A DNA stretch of 64,000 nucleotides from positions 1,736,001 through 1,800,000 of the forward strand of contig NZ_LT906447.1 in assembly GCF_900186985.1 (NCBI RefSeq), given 5' to 3'. A program made the position numbers and the translations under genes. Source of the DNA: Staphylococcus piscifermentans (GTDB lineage: Bacteria > Bacillota > Bacilli > Staphylococcales > Staphylococcaceae). How positions within the stretch are numbered: the first letter of the stretch is position 1; every line of letters begins with the position of its first letter. This document shows, piece by piece, positions 52,929-63,966 of this stretch. The notes under the pieces are model-generated. The model was not told the origin of the DNA. It searched no databases and worked only from the letters and a program-made list of their open reading frames with translations.

Positions 52929-54296
52929 TTAAAACGGTAAGTTCATACCTTTTAACATATTTTCCATCTGACTGCGTTTGCCTTTTTTGCCTTTGCCGCC
53001 GCCAGAGAATTGTTTCATCATTTTCTTCATATCATTAAATTGTTTCATTAAACGGTTCACTTCTTGCAATGAGCGTCCTGAACCTTTCGCAATTCGTTTC
53101 TTGCGTGACACATTTAAGATTTCTGGACGTTCACGTTCTGCCAATGTCATGGATTGGATAATCGCTTTGATATGATCGATTTGTTTGTCGCTCATATTCA
53201 GCTTATCCATTCCTTTCATTTTGTTCATGCCAGGAATCATTTTCATGATTTCATCCAATGGACCTAAGTTCTTCACTTGATCCAATTGTTCTAAGAAATC
53301 ATCTAAGGTAAGTGAAGACGTACGCATTTTTTTCTCTAAATCTTTAGCTTTAGATTCATCGACATCTTGTTGAGCTTTTTCAATTAAGCTGAGCACGTCG
53401 CCCATACCTAAGATACGAGAAGCCATACGTTCGGGATGGAATACTTCGAGCCCATCCATTTTTTCGCTCATACCTACAAATTTAATAGGTTTTTCAGTTA
53501 CAGAGCGGATAGATAGTGCAGCACCACCACGTGTATCGCCATCAAGTTTAGTTAATGTCACACCTGTTACATCTAATTGATCATCAAATGACTGCGCTAC
53601 ATTCACTGCATCTTGACCTGTCATCGCATCGACTACCAACATAATTTCGTCAGGTTTGGAAATCTCTTTAACATCAGTCAACTCATTCATCAATGTTTCA
53701 TCAATGTGCAGACGTCCGGCTGTATCAATGATGACAAAGTCTAAATGTTCTTCTTTCGCATATTTCAAAGCGTTTTCGACGATTTGTTGCGGTTTAACTT
53801 GGTCGCCTTCGCTATATACAGGTAGGTTCAGTTGTTTACCTACTGTTTCCAATTGGTCGATTGCGGCTGGACGATAGATATCGGCAGCAACAAGCAATGG
53901 TTTTTTATTATATTTCTTACGCATTAAGAGTGCAAGTTTGCCAGCAGTTGTTGTTTTACCTGCACCTTGCAAACCAACCATCATAACTACAGTCGGCGGT
54001 TTGTTTGCCATATTAATAGTGGAATTCTCGCCACCCATTAATTCTGTTAATTCATCTTGGACAATTTTGATAACCTGTTGGCCAGGTGTCAAAGATTGCA
54101 TTACATCTGAACCTAAAGCACGTTCAGAAACCGTTTTGATAAAAGATTTAACGACCTTAAAGTTAACGTCCGCTTCTAACAATGCAAGACGCACTTCACG
54201 CATCATTGCTTTAATATCCGCTTCAGTCACTTTTCCTTTACCTCGGATTTTTTGCATGGTCGCTTGTAAACGATCGGACAATCCTTCAAATGCCAT
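52929..54296 (-). CDS. ffh: Signal recognition particle protein Ffh
   Basis: SRP GTPase that binds signal sequences of nascent membrane proteins with the SRP RNA and docks at FtsY. It has 455 residues. N domain 1-85; G domain with GLQGAGKTTT (P-loop), DTAGRLHID and TKLDGDTRGGAAL; Met-rich M domain from about 300 with GMNKMKGMDKLN and MKKMMKQFSGGG. ATG with AAGGAGGTC. Follows ylxM in the SRP operon. Confidence 0.98.
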   Translation of the reverse strand: MAFEGLSDRLQATMQKIRGKGKVTEADIKAMMREVRLALLEADVNFKVVKSFIKTVSERALGSDVMQSLTPGQQVIKIVQDELTELMGGENSTINMANKPPTVVMMVGLQGAGKTTTAGKLALLMRKKYNKKPLLVAADIYRPAAIDQLETVGKQLNLPVYSEGDQVKPQQIVENALKYAKEEHLDFVIIDTAGRLHIDETLMNELTDVKEISKPDEIMLVVDAMTGQDAVNVAQSFDDQLDVTGVTLTKLDGDTRGGAALSIRSVTEKPIKFVGMSEKMDGLEVFHPERMASRILGMGDVLSLIEKAQQDVDESKAKDLEKKMRTSSLTLDDFLEQLDQVKNLGPLDEIMKMIPGMNKMKGMDKLNMSDKQIDHIKAIIQSMTLAERERPEILNVSRKKRIAKGSGRSLQEVNRLMKQFNDMKKMMKQFSGGGKGKKGKRSQMENMLKGMNLPF

Positions 54297-54313
54297 ACCA
54301 AGTGACCTCCTTA

Positions 54314-54646
54314 TTATTCTAATTCTTCTAGTTCTTCAATATATCGTTTCAAGGCATCCGGATCTTCAATAGATGCTTTCATTTGATTATAAATTTCACG
54401 GCGCTGCTCAAATTTAGAATACAGCTCTAATTTAGTTTCATAATCTTCTACTAAATCACCAGTTCTTCTTATGTTATCATATACTGCTTGCCGACTCACA
54501 TCAAATGTATCAGCAATCTCACTCAAGGAGTAGTCTTGAAGGTAAAAGAGTTCTAAATAATTGCGTTGTTTTTTCGTAAGTAATGCTTGATAAAAATCAA
54601 ACAAATAATTCATACGCAAAGTTTTAACTAAATCATTTTTGCTCAT
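54314..54646 (-). CDS. ylxM: YlxM, putative helix-turn-helix SRP-associated protein
   Basis: 110 residues from ATG at 54646. The longer open frame to 54724 lies inside ftsY. It is helical, with a sigma-70 region-4-like helix-turn-helix ([23 protein letters not shown], about residues 38-60) and an acidic C-terminus. YlxM proteins modulate SRP function, and in streptococci one stimulates Ffh GTPase activity. It overlaps the end of ftsY by 14 bases in another frame and is followed by ffh after 17 bases, so it is translationally coupled. Confidence 0.93.
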   Translation of the reverse strand: MSKNDLVKTLRMNYLFDFYQALLTKKQRNYLELFYLQDYSLSEIADTFDVSRQAVYDNIRRTGDLVEDYETKLELYSKFEQRREIYNQMKASIEDPDALKRYIEELEELE

Positions 54647-55892
54647 GAGAGGATGCCTCGCCGTCTTCTCCATGTTCAACCGGTTCGCCATGTTCTTCTT
54701 TATATTCATCGACTGTTTCTTCAATCATGTCAGCAAATAAGCCGTATACATAGCTTTCAGGGTTGAATGGTTGCAAGTCGTCGAGTTTTTCACCAAGACC
54801 GACGTATTTTACAGGAATATGCAATTCATTTCTAATTGCTAGGACGATACCACCTTTGGCAGTGCCGTCTAATTTCGTTAATACAATACCTGTAACATTC
54901 GTCACTTCTTTAAAGCTGCGCGCTTGTGATAAAGCATTTTGTCCTGTAGTCGCATCTAAGCATAACAATACTTCATGTGGTGCATCTGGTACTGCTCGGC
55001 CGATAACACGTTTCATTTTTTCTAACTCATTCATCAAGTTGGCTTTATTTTGCAAACGTCCTGCAGTATCACAAATTAAGATATCCACATCTTTATTTTT
55101 AGCCGCATTGATGGCATCATACATAACAGCTGCTGGATCTGAACCTTCGCTTTGACTGATAACATCAACGCCGACACGTTCGCCCCATACCTTCAACTGA
55201 TTAATTGCACCTGCACGGAACGTATCTCCAGCTGCAAGCATTACTTTTTTGCCCTCAGCTTTATAACGATGTGCTAATTTACCGATTGTTGTAGTTTTGC
55301 CGACACCGTTGACACCTACCATTAAGATGACGTTCAAACGGCCGTCTTCTAAATTCATAACTTCTGAGTGGTCATCTTCTTGTTCGTAGATTTCAACGAT
55401 TTTTTCAACAATAACTTCTTTCAAGTCGGATGTTTCTTTAATATTACGACGTTGTGCTTCTGTACGTAATTCATCTACTAATTCCATAACGGTATTAAAA
55501 CCGACATCTGCTGTAATCAGCATTTCCTCTAAGGCTTCGAAGAAATCTTCATCTACTGTACGATAACGTGCAATCAAGTTATTCAATTGCTCTTGGAAAT
55601 TCTCACGTGATTTTTCTAAACCTTGCTTGAATTTCGCACCTAGTTTTTGTGATTCAATTTCTTCAAATTCTTCAATGGAAATTAAACCGTCATCGAAATC
55701 AAAGTCATCTTTCGGCTCTTCCTTTTTCTCTTCTTTAGGTTGAGCTTCTGGTAAGGTAGATTTCGGTTCAGATTCTGATTCTTCTTTCGAGGACTCAGAT
55801 TCTTGACCTTCTTGGTCTATATCTTTCAGTTCTTTCTCTTCATCGGATGACTTTCCAGAGAATTTATCTTTTAATCGTTTAAAAAAGCTCAT
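54633..55892 (-). CDS. ftsY: Signal recognition particle receptor FtsY
   Basis: Membrane-associated GTPase that receives Ffh-ribosome complexes. It has 419 residues. The acidic A domain (1-110, many Glu/Asp/Lys) has an amphipathic start [11 protein letters not shown]. The NG domain has [24 protein letters not shown] and [10 protein letters not shown]. The first codon overlaps the smc stop (ATGA), with GAAGGAGGA upstream inside smc. Confidence 0.97.
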   Translation of the reverse strand: MSFFKRLKDKFSGKSSDEEKELKDIDQEGQESESSKEESESEPKSTLPEAQPKEEKKEEPKDDFDFDDGLISIEEFEEIESQKLGAKFKQGLEKSRENFQEQLNNLIARYRTVDEDFFEALEEMLITADVGFNTVMELVDELRTEAQRRNIKETSDLKEVIVEKIVEIYEQEDDHSEVMNLEDGRLNVILMVGVNGVGKTTTIGKLAHRYKAEGKKVMLAAGDTFRAGAINQLKVWGERVGVDVISQSEGSDPAAVMYDAINAAKNKDVDILICDTAGRLQNKANLMNELEKMKRVIGRAVPDAPHEVLLCLDATTGQNALSQARSFKEVTNVTGIVLTKLDGTAKGGIVLAIRNELHIPVKYVGLGEKLDDLQPFNPESYVYGLFADMIEETVDEYKEEHGEPVEHGEDGEASSHEQK

Positions 55893-58800
55893 TCTTGCTC
55901 CTCCTTCAACACTTCATCTATCGTATTTAAGTTCACACTGACCAGTTTAGAGACACCTGATTCTTGCATCGTAATACCATACAAACGGTCTGCCGCTTCC
56001 ATCGTTCCTTTTCTATGCGTAATCACAATAAATTGTGTCTTCTCTGATAGTTGCTTCAAATAATTCGCATAACGAATCACATTGGCTTCATCTAATGCCG
56101 CTTCTACTTCATCTAGTATAACAAATGGAGCTGAACGGACTTTCAATAAAGCAAAGAGTAGCGCAATTGCACTTAAAGCGCGTTCACCGCCACTTAGCAA
56201 TGACAAGTGCTGCAATTTCTTACCAGGCGGCTGTACAATTATATCTACCCCGGCAGTTAAGTAATCATCATCCGTTAAACGCAATTCTGCTTGACCACCG
56301 CCGAATAGTGATTTGAACACTTCTGAAAAATAACCTTGTACGGCATGGAAAGTCGTTTTAAAGCGATCAATCACGGCTTCGTCCATTTCCTTAATGATTT
56401 GTTCTAAAGTGGCTTTCGCTTCACGCAAATCAGTACGCTGTTCGTCTAAGAAAGTATAGCGTTCATTGACTTCCTCAAATTGTTGAATGGCATTTAAATT
56501 CACAGGTCCTAGTTCTTCAATCGACATTTTAGTCAGTTTAACCTTTTTACGCAATGCCTCAATCGGCTCATCTTGTTCGTATAATTCACGCGCCGCTTCG
56601 TAAGTCAGATGATAATCTTCAGTTAAGTGATCCATAGCATGGTCAATCAATACATCTAATTTAGATTGTTCTGCTTTGATATCTTGATAACTATTTTCTA
56701 TTGACAGAATATCGCGATGTGCTTCTTGAAGTAAGGCATCATATTCTTCAATTTCTTCGTTAGTAGCTTGACGTTGTTGTTTCAATTCAGCTAAACGACT
56801 GCTTAAGGCTGCTTTTTCTTCCTTTTTCACTTCAATATCTGCTTGAATCGTTTCAAAAGCTTTCTGGCCTGTCACTTCATCAGAATTAAATAATTGAATA
56901 TCTTCTGCTAATTTTTCTTGTTGTAAACGATTTTGTTCGCGTTGCTTATCTAAGCGTGCTAACTGCTCACGTCCTGTCTTAATACGTTCTTTCAAGACTG
57001 CTAAGTCAGATTGTTTCTGGTGCAATTGCTGTTGTAGTTGTGTTGAACTTTCTTTACCTTCTTTCGAAAGCTTAGTCAAGGTTTCAATTTGTTTTTCTAA
57101 TTCTGCGAGTTTATCTGCCAAAGCTTGTTTTTGTAACTCTTTGTCTTTTAGCGTTTGACGGCTGGTTTCGCTTTGATAACCGTCATTCTTCTCGAATTCA
57201 AATTCTTCATGTTCACTTTTAATATGTGATTCACTCGTCTTTAAGCGATCCAATTCTAAAGATAAATCATGCATACTTTGTTTTTCAAGATTATACCGCT
57301 GGCTGATTTCTAAATAATCTTCGCTATATTGATTAGCCGTTGCTTTAATTTGCTGCACTTCTTGTTCGAATTGTGCCGTTTGCTGCTCATATTGCTTCAA
57401 CTGCTCGCGATGTTGTGCAAGTTCATCTTTCTGCGCTAAGATGCTTTTGGTCTGACGTTGGCCTCCGCCTGTCATAGAGCCGCCTGGGTTCACAATGTCG
57501 CCTTCTAGTGTCACGATGCGTGTGCGATAACGAATTGCACGGGCTAATTCATTAGCGTGCTTCAAGTTATCCACAATAATTGTAGTGCCTAATAAATTGG
57601 CAATCACATTTTTATATTGTGATTGGGTACGAATCAATTCCGCACCGATTCCAATATAACCTTCTGCTTGTGCTGCAGTCATCTTGATTTCTTGATTCAG
57701 ATATCTGGCTTGAATGACATTCAACGGTAAGAATGTTGCTCTGCCTAAATGATTTTGTTTTAAAAATTGAATCGCTTGGCGACCATTCTTTTCATTATCC
57801 ACAATAATATGCTGCATGGAGGCACCTAATGCTGTTTCAATGGCAGTCGTTAAATTTGAAGGCACTTCAATGACCTCAGCTACTGCTCCATGAATGCCCG
57901 ACAATTCTTTGTCCTTAGCTTTCAAGACATGTTTGACTCCGTTGAAGAAATAAGTATAATCTTCTTCACGACTCGATAGACTTTCAATCTTAGCCTTTAA
58001 CTTGTCATTATAGCGATAAGCTTGATAAAGTCTTTCTTCTTCTGCGGTTTGTTGATTTTTAGCAGCTGTAAGTTTTTCTTCACACGTTTGCAGCTCTGCT
58101 TCTAACTTCTTAAAAGTTTGTTGACGTGCTTGATATTGCTGTTCAATATCCGTAATTTCAGATTGAAGCGATTTTAATTGGTTGAACGCCTCTAGTAAAC
58201 GGCTGTCTAATCTTGATTGTTTCGCTTCGTTTTCTTCAATGGTACGTTCTAAGAAGCGAATATCGTTGTTCACTTCGGATTGTTCAGACATGATGTCATA
58301 GTATTGATTCTTAATCTCTTCCAATTCTTCATCATGATCTGTATCACTGATATACAACTTGTCTTCTAAAGCTTTAATTTCGCCAGCAAGTTCTTTTTGT
58401 CTGCGTACAAGCTCATCTTGAGCTGCTTCAGCCTCTTGTCTTTCAGTCTCTAATTGTGTCTTTTGCTGCTCTAAAGCTGCTTGTTCTTCTTCATATCGTG
58501 CATTCGTTTGCGATTGATTCTTTTTACGTTCTTCTAAGACATTTAATTGACCCGCTAATTTTTCAGCTGCTTCAGTTGTCTGTACCAACTCATAGTTCAA
58601 ACGTTCAATATCATCATTCTGTTGATTCAACTCTGCTTTATATTTGGTCAATGTTTTAGAATAAGAAGTTTTGTCCGCTTCTTTTTGTGCTTGCTGGCTC
58701 TTAAGTATATTCAACTGTTCATCTGCTTTTTGAATGGCCTCTTGATAATCATTGATATCATGTACAGTGACAAGCACATCGCTTTTTTTCATTTCACTTG

Positions 58801-59458
58801 AGAGATGCTGGTATTCCTTAGCAATTGCCGCTTCTTCTCTCAACGGTTCTACACGGCCTTCTAAATCGTACAGAATATCTTCCACACGTGTTAAATTCTC
58901 TTCCGTTTGATCTAATTTTTGCACAGAAGCTGCTTTACGTTTCTTATATTTCAAGACCCCTGCTGATTCTTCAATGATTTGTCGACGATCAGCGGGTTTC
59001 GCATTTAAGATTTCATCTACACGTCCTTGAGAAATAATACTGAACGCTTCTTTGCCTAATCCTGAATCCAAGAAGAGCTCAATGATATCTTTTAAACGTG
59101 CGCGGTCATTATTTAAATAGTACGCACTTTCACCGCTGCGATATAGGCGGCGTGTTACGATAATTTCATCTTCATCAACATTTAATTGATGTGCATGATT
59201 ATCCAATTTCAAACGTACTTCAGCATAATTTTGCGCTTTACGATGTTCTGCGCCGGAAAAAATAATATCTTCCATCTTCGAACCACGTAAGGATTTGGCT
59301 GATTGTTCACCGAGCACCCATTTGATTGCATCAGTGATATTACTCTTGCCGCTGCCGTTCGGGCCTACGATTGCCGTCACGCCTTGGTCGAAATTAACCT
59401 CAGTCTGTTCCGCAAACGATTTGAAACCGAAGGCATTGATTGATTTTAAATAAACCAT
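55889..59458 (-). CDS. smc: Chromosome condensation protein SMC
   Basis: ATPase of the ScpAB condensin. It folds as an antiparallel coiled coil with a hinge and organises and segregates the chromosome. It has 1189 residues. The N-terminal P-loop is GPNGSGKSN (32-40). Coiled coils span about 165-500 and 670-1010, with the glycine-rich hinge between them (AVAEVIEVP to VNPGGSMTGGG). C-terminal signature LSGGERALSAIALLFAL and Walker B VILDEVEAALD. ATG with GGAGA. Lies between rnc and ftsY as in other Firmicutes. Confidence 0.98.
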   Translation of the reverse strand: MVYLKSINAFGFKSFAEQTEVNFDQGVTAIVGPNGSGKSNITDAIKWVLGEQSAKSLRGSKMEDIIFSGAEHRKAQNYAEVRLKLDNHAHQLNVDEDEIIVTRRLYRSGESAYYLNNDRARLKDIIELFLDSGLGKEAFSIISQGRVDEILNAKPADRRQIIEESAGVLKYKKRKAASVQKLDQTEENLTRVEDILYDLEGRVEPLREEAAIAKEYQHLSSEMKKSDVLVTVHDINDYQEAIQKADEQLNILKSQQAQKEADKTSYSKTLTKYKAELNQQNDDIERLNYELVQTTEAAEKLAGQLNVLEERKKNQSQTNARYEEEQAALEQQKTQLETERQEAEAAQDELVRRQKELAGEIKALEDKLYISDTDHDEELEEIKNQYYDIMSEQSEVNNDIRFLERTIEENEAKQSRLDSRLLEAFNQLKSLQSEITDIEQQYQARQQTFKKLEAELQTCEEKLTAAKNQQTAEEERLYQAYRYNDKLKAKIESLSSREEDYTYFFNGVKHVLKAKDKELSGIHGAVAEVIEVPSNLTTAIETALGASMQHIIVDNEKNGRQAIQFLKQNHLGRATFLPLNVIQARYLNQEIKMTAAQAEGYIGIGAELIRTQSQYKNVIANLLGTTIIVDNLKHANELARAIRYRTRIVTLEGDIVNPGGSMTGGGQRQTKSILAQKDELAQHREQLKQYEQQTAQFEQEVQQIKATANQYSEDYLEISQRYNLEKQSMHDLSLELDRLKTSESHIKSEHEEFEFEKNDGYQSETSRQTLKDKELQKQALADKLAELEKQIETLTKLSKEGKESSTQLQQQLHQKQSDLAVLKERIKTGREQLARLDKQREQNRLQQEKLAEDIQLFNSDEVTGQKAFETIQADIEVKKEEKAALSSRLAELKQQRQATNEEIEEYDALLQEAHRDILSIENSYQDIKAEQSKLDVLIDHAMDHLTEDYHLTYEAARELYEQDEPIEALRKKVKLTKMSIEELGPVNLNAIQQFEEVNERYTFLDEQRTDLREAKATLEQIIKEMDEAVIDRFKTTFHAVQGYFSEVFKSLFGGGQAELRLTDDDYLTAGVDIIVQPPGKKLQHLSLLSGGERALSAIALLFALLKVRSAPFVILDEVEAALDEANVIRYANYLKQLSEKTQFIVITHRKGTMEAADRLYGITMQESGVSKLVSVNLNTIDEVLKEEQE

Positions 59459-59500
59459 GCTTTTTTATTTCTCCTTATTCCTGTTCTGACAATCTGTGAC

Positions 59501-60229
59501 TTATTGCTTTTTCATAGTATTATATGCTTTTTCGGCAGCTTTTTGTTCTGATTCTTTCTTCGTTCTGCCTTGGCCTGTCGCTACAGCTTCATCTTCTAAT
59601 AATACTTCTGAAGTGAACAGACGATGATGGGCTGGTCCTTCTTCATGAATTAAGCGATAGGTTACATTTCCTTTGCTGAGACGGTGAATTAATTCTTGGA
59701 ATTGCGTTTTAAAATCCACTACTCCCATTAGTTCATCATCTTCTACATGCGGGAAGATGACTTCTTCTGCGAACTGCCAAACTGCTTTTAGACCTTGGTC
59801 TAAATATAAAGCGCCTACGAAGGCTTCAAAGGCATCTGACACTAATGAAGGTCTAGTGCGTCCTCCTGTTTTTTCTTCACCTTTTCCTAATAAGATGAGT
59901 TCATTTAAGTGGATTTTATTCGCAAATATTACAAGTGAGGGTTCACATACAATTGTCGCGCGCATTTTAGTTAAGTTGCCTTCTGGTAATTCTGGGTACT
60001 TATCGAATAAATAGCGTGAAACCGTCAATTCTAATACCGCATCTCCAAGAAATTCCAAACGCTCATTGTGGTCGAGACGATTCATGTTGAAATCATTAAT
60101 AAAGCTTGAATGTGAAAATGCTTGTTGGTAAAGAGGTAAATTATCGTAGTTTAAATTTAGCATCTGCATTTTATCTGCAAATTTCTTATTGAAATTTTGA
60201 AGTAATGCTTCTTTCTTGTGATTGGTCAA
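59501..60229 (-). CDS. rnc: Ribonuclease III
   Basis: Double-stranded RNA endonuclease for rRNA processing and sRNA-directed decay. It has 242 residues. The catalytic signature [15 protein letters not shown] is at residues 54-68. The second metal-binding region is [14 protein letters not shown]. The C-terminal double-stranded-RNA-binding domain ends [19 protein letters not shown]. Start is TTG, fixed by AAAGGAGGTC six bases upstream. First gene of rnc-smc-ftsY-ylxM-ffh. Confidence 0.97.
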   Translation of the reverse strand: MTNHKKEALLQNFNKKFADKMQMLNLNYDNLPLYQQAFSHSSFINDFNMNRLDHNERLEFLGDAVLELTVSRYLFDKYPELPEGNLTKMRATIVCEPSLVIFANKIHLNELILLGKGEEKTGGRTRPSLVSDAFEAFVGALYLDQGLKAVWQFAEEVIFPHVEDDELMGVVDFKTQFQELIHRLSKGNVTYRLIHEEGPAHHRLFTSEVLLEDEAVATGQGRTKKESEQKAAEKAYNTMKKQ

Positions 60230-60320
60230 AAAAAGACCTCCTTTTTTTCTATCAAGATAGGAATTTATACTCTGTCTATGTTACTCATTTTACGTGAATT
60301 TGTCTTAAAACAAAAGAAAA

Positions 60321-60350
60321 ATCTGAGTCGCTGAAAGAGACGACTCAGAT
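60321..60350 (-). terminator. Terminator of the fapR-acpP operon
   Basis: Perfect ten-base arms ATCTGAGTCG/CGACTCAGAT with a ten-base loop, followed by TTTTTCTTTT on the minus strand. Confidence 0.88.
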
Positions 60351-60360
60351 AATATTTTCA

Positions 60361-60594
60361 TTATTTATCAAGGTTGTTGATGAAATTAACTGCGTCACCA
60401 ACTGTATTGATTTTTTCAGCTTCTTCATCAGGGATTTCAGTACCGAATTCATCTTCTAATTCCATCACTAATTCAGCGATGTCAAGTGAGTCAGCGCCTA
60501 AATCATCTTTGAAAGATGCATCTTCAGTTACTTTGTCAGCATCTACACCTAAACGGTCTACGATGATATCTTTAACTTTATCGAAGTTTTCCAC
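60361..60594 (-). CDS. acpP: Acyl carrier protein
   Basis: Carries growing acyl chains on a phosphopantetheine arm during fatty acid synthesis. It has 77 acidic residues. The attachment serine is Ser36 in [13 protein letters not shown]. Start is GTG, seven bases after AAGGAGGTG. It ends the fapR-plsX-fabD-fabG-acpP gene run, with a strong terminator after it. The 135-base gap after fabG may contain an extra promoter, but none is clear. Confidence 0.98.
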   Translation of the reverse strand: MENFDKVKDIIVDRLGVDADKVTEDASFKDDLGADSLDIAELVMELEDEFGTEIPDEEAEKINTVGDAVNFINNLDK

Positions 60595-60729
60595 GTCGAT
60601 TCACCTCCTTTAACAAGCCTATACGACTCTATTATTTTCCCATTTTATTATCAATAATACAAGTAGGTTTACCCATAAATTAGTGTAATCGCACTACTTC
60701 CATCAAATTATGCTAATTAAACTGGGAAA

Positions 60730-61473
60730 TTATTCCATGAACATGCCGCCGTTGACATGAATCGTTTGGCCAGTGATATATTTAGCTTTATCAGACGCTA
60801 AGAAAGCAACTGTATTTGCAATATCTGTATCTTCACCGAAACGACCAAGCGGAATTTGAGATTTCATTTGTTCTTTAAGGTCATCATTCAAAGCATCTGT
60901 CATATCAGATACGATGAAACCTGGTGCCACAGCATTCACTGTAATACCACGTGATGCAAGTTCGCGAGCTGCTGTTTTCGTTAACCCGATAACACCTGCT
61001 TTAGTGGCTACGTAGTTCGCTTGTCCAGGATTGCCGACTGCGCCTACTACACTTGTTAAGTTGATGATAGCGCCACTGCGTTGTTTCATCATTTGACGTG
61101 TCGCTTTTTGGATACAGTTGAAGACACCTTTCAAGTTCGTATCAATCACGTCATCCCATTCTTGCTCTTTCATACGCATTAATAAGTTGTCACGTGTAAT
61201 ACCTGCATTATTGACAAGAACATCTAATGAACCGAATTTTGAAACGACTTCTTGAATCATTTCTTTAACTTCATCGGGATTGGCTACGTTAGCTTGAATC
61301 GCAAAAGCATCTACACCTTTGCCCTTGATTTCTTCCACAACCGCTTCTGCTTTCTCTTTATTACCAGCATAGTTGACCGCTACATTGTAGCCTTCATCCG
61401 CTAATTGCAAAGCAATACTGCGGCCGATACCTCTAGAAGCACCTGTTACTAATGCACTTTTACTCATTTTCAT
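60730..61473 (-). CDS. fabG: 3-oxoacyl-[acyl-carrier-protein] reductase
   Basis: NADPH-dependent first reduction in fatty acid elongation, of the short-chain dehydrogenase family. Start [11 protein letters not shown] at 61473 matches the S. aureus beginning (247 residues). ATG two codons downstream (61467) has better spacing to AAAGGA and is a possible alternative. Motifs: TGASRGIG (10-17), [12 protein letters not shown], catalytic Ser in the [11 protein letters not shown] region, then YVATK. It overlaps the fabD end by 14 bases, so it is coupled. Confidence 0.96.
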   Translation of the reverse strand: MKMSKSALVTGASRGIGRSIALQLADEGYNVAVNYAGNKEKAEAVVEEIKGKGVDAFAIQANVANPDEVKEMIQEVVSKFGSLDVLVNNAGITRDNLLMRMKEQEWDDVIDTNLKGVFNCIQKATRQMMKQRSGAIINLTSVVGAVGNPGQANYVATKAGVIGLTKTAARELASRGITVNAVAPGFIVSDMTDALNDDLKEQMKSQIPLGRFGEDTDIANTVAFLASDKAKYITGQTIHVNGGMFME

Positions 61474-62386
61474 TCCATCCTTTAACATCTTCGAGTGTTT
61501 GAATCGAAGTTAATTTAACATCTCTGTTGATTTTCTTGATTAAACCAGACAATACTTTGCCAGGTCCGATTTCGATAAAGTGGTCAACACCTTGATCGAT
61601 TAACCATTCTGTTGATTTGATAAATTGAACTGGTGAGTAAAGTTGTTTCACCATATTTTGTTTAATAACTTCCGCATCTGTTTCTGCTTGCGCGTGATAA
61701 TTCTGTACTACTGGAATTTCAGCATCATGCCATTCAAATTGATTAATATAATCTTCAAAGTCTTTTTCAATCACTTGCATCATAGATGAGTGGAACGGGC
61801 CAGAAACATTTAATGGCAATACACGTTTCGCACCTAGTGATTTACCTTGTTCGACAATGCGGTCGATAGCTGTTTTATGTCCTGAAACTACAATTTGACC
61901 CGGTGAATTGATATTGGCAGGTTCGATGATTGAACCTTCTTCAGACAATTCTTCACAAATTTTAGCCACTTCATCATAATCTAAGCCAAGTACTGCTGCC
62001 ATGCTGCCGACACCACTTGGGAATGCCTGTGCCATCAATTCGCCTCTTTTGCGAACGATTTTAACTGCATCTTCAAAAGAAAGCACTTTGGCTGCGGCTA
62101 AACTAGAATATTCTCCCAAGCTATGTCCCATTGTATAATCTGCGTCAACGTTTTCCAAAGCATTCAATAAAGCGATACTGTGTGTCAACAATGCAGGTTG
62201 CGTATTCTCTGTTTCTCCTAATTTACCTTCTTCGTCTGTAAACATTGTTTCTAACAAGTCAAAGTCTACTGCTTGTTGTGCTTGATCTAGGATTTCTGTC
62301 GCTTGTGCATCAACTTGGTATAAGTCTTTTGCCATACCGGCTTTTTGTGCACCTTGTCCAGGAAAAATAATGGCCGTCTTGCCCAT
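61460..62386 (-). CDS. fabD: Malonyl-CoA:ACP transacylase
   Basis: Loads malonyl groups onto ACP. It has 308 residues. Oxyanion motif FPGQGAQ at 8-14, nucleophile Ser89 in GHSLGEYS, catalytic His in [10 protein letters not shown] near residue 200, and [12 protein letters not shown] near the C-terminus. Its ATG shares one base with the plsX stop (TAATG), with GGTGA just upstream. Confidence 0.97.
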   Translation of the reverse strand: MGKTAIIFPGQGAQKAGMAKDLYQVDAQATEILDQAQQAVDFDLLETMFTDEEGKLGETENTQPALLTHSIALLNALENVDADYTMGHSLGEYSSLAAAKVLSFEDAVKIVRKRGELMAQAFPSGVGSMAAVLGLDYDEVAKICEELSEEGSIIEPANINSPGQIVVSGHKTAIDRIVEQGKSLGAKRVLPLNVSGPFHSSMMQVIEKDFEDYINQFEWHDAEIPVVQNYHAQAETDAEVIKQNMVKQLYSPVQFIKSTEWLIDQGVDHFIEIGPGKVLSGLIKKINRDVKLTSIQTLEDVKGWNENE

Positions 62387-63366
62387 TACGCTTCACCTAC
62401 CGTTTCTCTCATAATTTCTACAATACGTTCTTCTCCTGCGATTTTAGCTTGACGGATGGCTGAATAAAAGGCTCTGGCATTCGAGCTGCCGTGTGCTTTA
62501 ACTACGATACCGTCTAAGCCGAGCAATACAGAACCGCCGTATTCTGCGTAATCCATTTTTTTCATGACTTCACTTAAATCTTTTTTCAAGATTAAGGCAG
62601 CTAATTTATTCTTCACACTGCCTAGTAAAGTTGATTTGAACATCTTACCGATAGATTTCGCAGTACCTTCAAGATTCTTTAAGACCATGTTGCCTGTAAA
62701 TCCGTCCGTCACCACTACATCGGCTGCATCTTCCATTAAAGTTTTAGCTTCTACGTTGCCTGAAAAATGGAATGATGTATCCGCGCTCATTAATTGATAA
62801 GTTTCTTTCGTTAAGCTGTTACCTTTCTTCGGTTCTGTACCGATATTCAATAACGCAACTTTCGGCGCACCGATACCGCGGATTTTTTCCGCATAGATAT
62901 TACCCAACTGTGCATATTGTAATAAGTGTTCTGGTTTAGCATCTGAATTGGCTCCTACGTCTAAGAAAGTAAAGCCTTTACCTGAAACTGTCGGCAAAGT
63001 AACAACAAGTGCTGGACGTGCTACGCCTTTAATGCGACCGACAATAAATAATCCAGCAGACATCAAAGCTCCTGTGTTGCCAGCTGAAACACAACCTGAT
63101 GCTTCACCGTCTTTGACTGCTTGCGCCGCTTTGACCATTGAACTATCTTTCTTACGTTTAATGGCACGTACAGGTTCATCTGTCATTTCAATTTCTTCTG
63201 AACAATGGCGGAATTCTAAGCGTGAATGTTTAATATTGCACTGCTTTTCATCTCCGAACAAAATAATATGTAAATCTGGGAAGTCATTCAACGCTTTCTC
63301 TACCGCTTCTAATACGATACCAGGTGCGTCATCTCCACCCATCATGTCAATGGCTAATGTCACCAT
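62386..63366 (-). CDS. plsX: Phosphate acyltransferase PlsX
   Basis: Peripheral membrane enzyme that makes acyl-phosphate from acyl-ACP for PlsY, the first step of phosphatidic acid synthesis. The frame opens 18 codons upstream, inside fapR, but the ATG at 63366 ([16 protein letters not shown]) has GAGGAGGA eight bases before it and gives 326 residues, the family length. [12 protein letters not shown] and [12 protein letters not shown] are conserved family segments. One base separates it from the fapR stop. Confidence 0.97.
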   Translation of the reverse strand: MVTLAIDMMGGDDAPGIVLEAVEKALNDFPDLHIILFGDEKQCNIKHSRLEFRHCSEEIEMTDEPVRAIKRKKDSSMVKAAQAVKDGEASGCVSAGNTGALMSAGLFIVGRIKGVARPALVVTLPTVSGKGFTFLDVGANSDAKPEHLLQYAQLGNIYAEKIRGIGAPKVALLNIGTEPKKGNSLTKETYQLMSADTSFHFSGNVEAKTLMEDAADVVVTDGFTGNMVLKNLEGTAKSIGKMFKSTLLGSVKNKLAALILKKDLSEVMKKMDYAEYGGSVLLGLDGIVVKAHGSSNARAFYSAIRQAKIAGEERIVEIMRETVGEA

Positions 63367-63367
63367 A

Positions 63368-63931
63368 TCATGATTCCTCCTCGCTATAATAATACATTTT
63401 GAATGTACCTTTAAATACACATTTATCTTTTACATATGACGATACCGCCACAGTAATATACTTTTTACCGAAATCTGTTACTTGTGCGAAAGCATGCACC
63501 GTATCATGCAACTTGACTTGTCTTAAAAAACTCACTTGGCTGTCTCGTGTGAGCACCATGTTCTTTTGAATCAAAGCTACGCATAATGAATTGGCTTGAG
63601 CGAATAAAATATGACCACGTGCAATATCATTTCGCGTAAAGACAGAATCCTCAGTAATATAAATTAAAGATTCAGCCGTTACATTAGGTTCTACACGAAT
63701 CAGATCACCGATGATTTCATTGCCTTCAATCGCACGAATGTGCTTATAATTATGTTCTGCTACCGATTTAATACGCTTTCTCAGTTCTGGAATTTTCAAG
63801 TAAGTCCGATCTAAACGAATTGTTTGGATACTTACTGAAAATAAGTCGCTTAATTCATTGTCAGTCATAAAGGGGTTTTGTTGTAATTGTTCCTTGATTG
63901 CATCTCGTCGTGCTTGTTTTTTCAACTTCAT
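63368..63931 (-). CDS. fapR: FapR, malonyl-CoA-responsive repressor of lipid synthesis
   Basis: Represses fatty acid and phospholipid genes and is released by malonyl-CoA. It has 187 residues. The N-terminal helix-turn-helix is at about 18-45 ([20 protein letters not shown]). A linker helix and hot-dog thioesterase-like ligand domain cover about 75-185, including [15 protein letters not shown] with GGGAGAGAG. It leads fapR-plsX-fabD-fabG-acpP and carries its own operator just upstream, so it is autoregulated. Confidence 0.97.
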   Translation of the reverse strand: MKLKKQARRDAIKEQLQQNPFMTDNELSDLFSVSIQTIRLDRTYLKIPELRKRIKSVAEHNYKHIRAIEGNEIIGDLIRVEPNVTAESLIYITEDSVFTRNDIARGHILFAQANSLCVALIQKNMVLTRDSQVSFLRQVKLHDTVHAFAQVTDFGKKYITVAVSSYVKDKCVFKGTFKMYYYSEEES

Positions 63932-63949
63932 TTCTCTCTCCCCCTAATT

Positions 63950-63966
63950 TTAGTACCAAGTCTTAA
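63950..63966. promoter_or_regulatory. FapR operator upstream of fapR
   Basis: TTAGTACCAAGTCTTAA closely resembles the known FapR box (TTAGTACC followed by an inverted half). It lies about 20 bases before the fapR ATG, over the promoter. The window ends before the full -35 region can be judged. Confidence 0.65.
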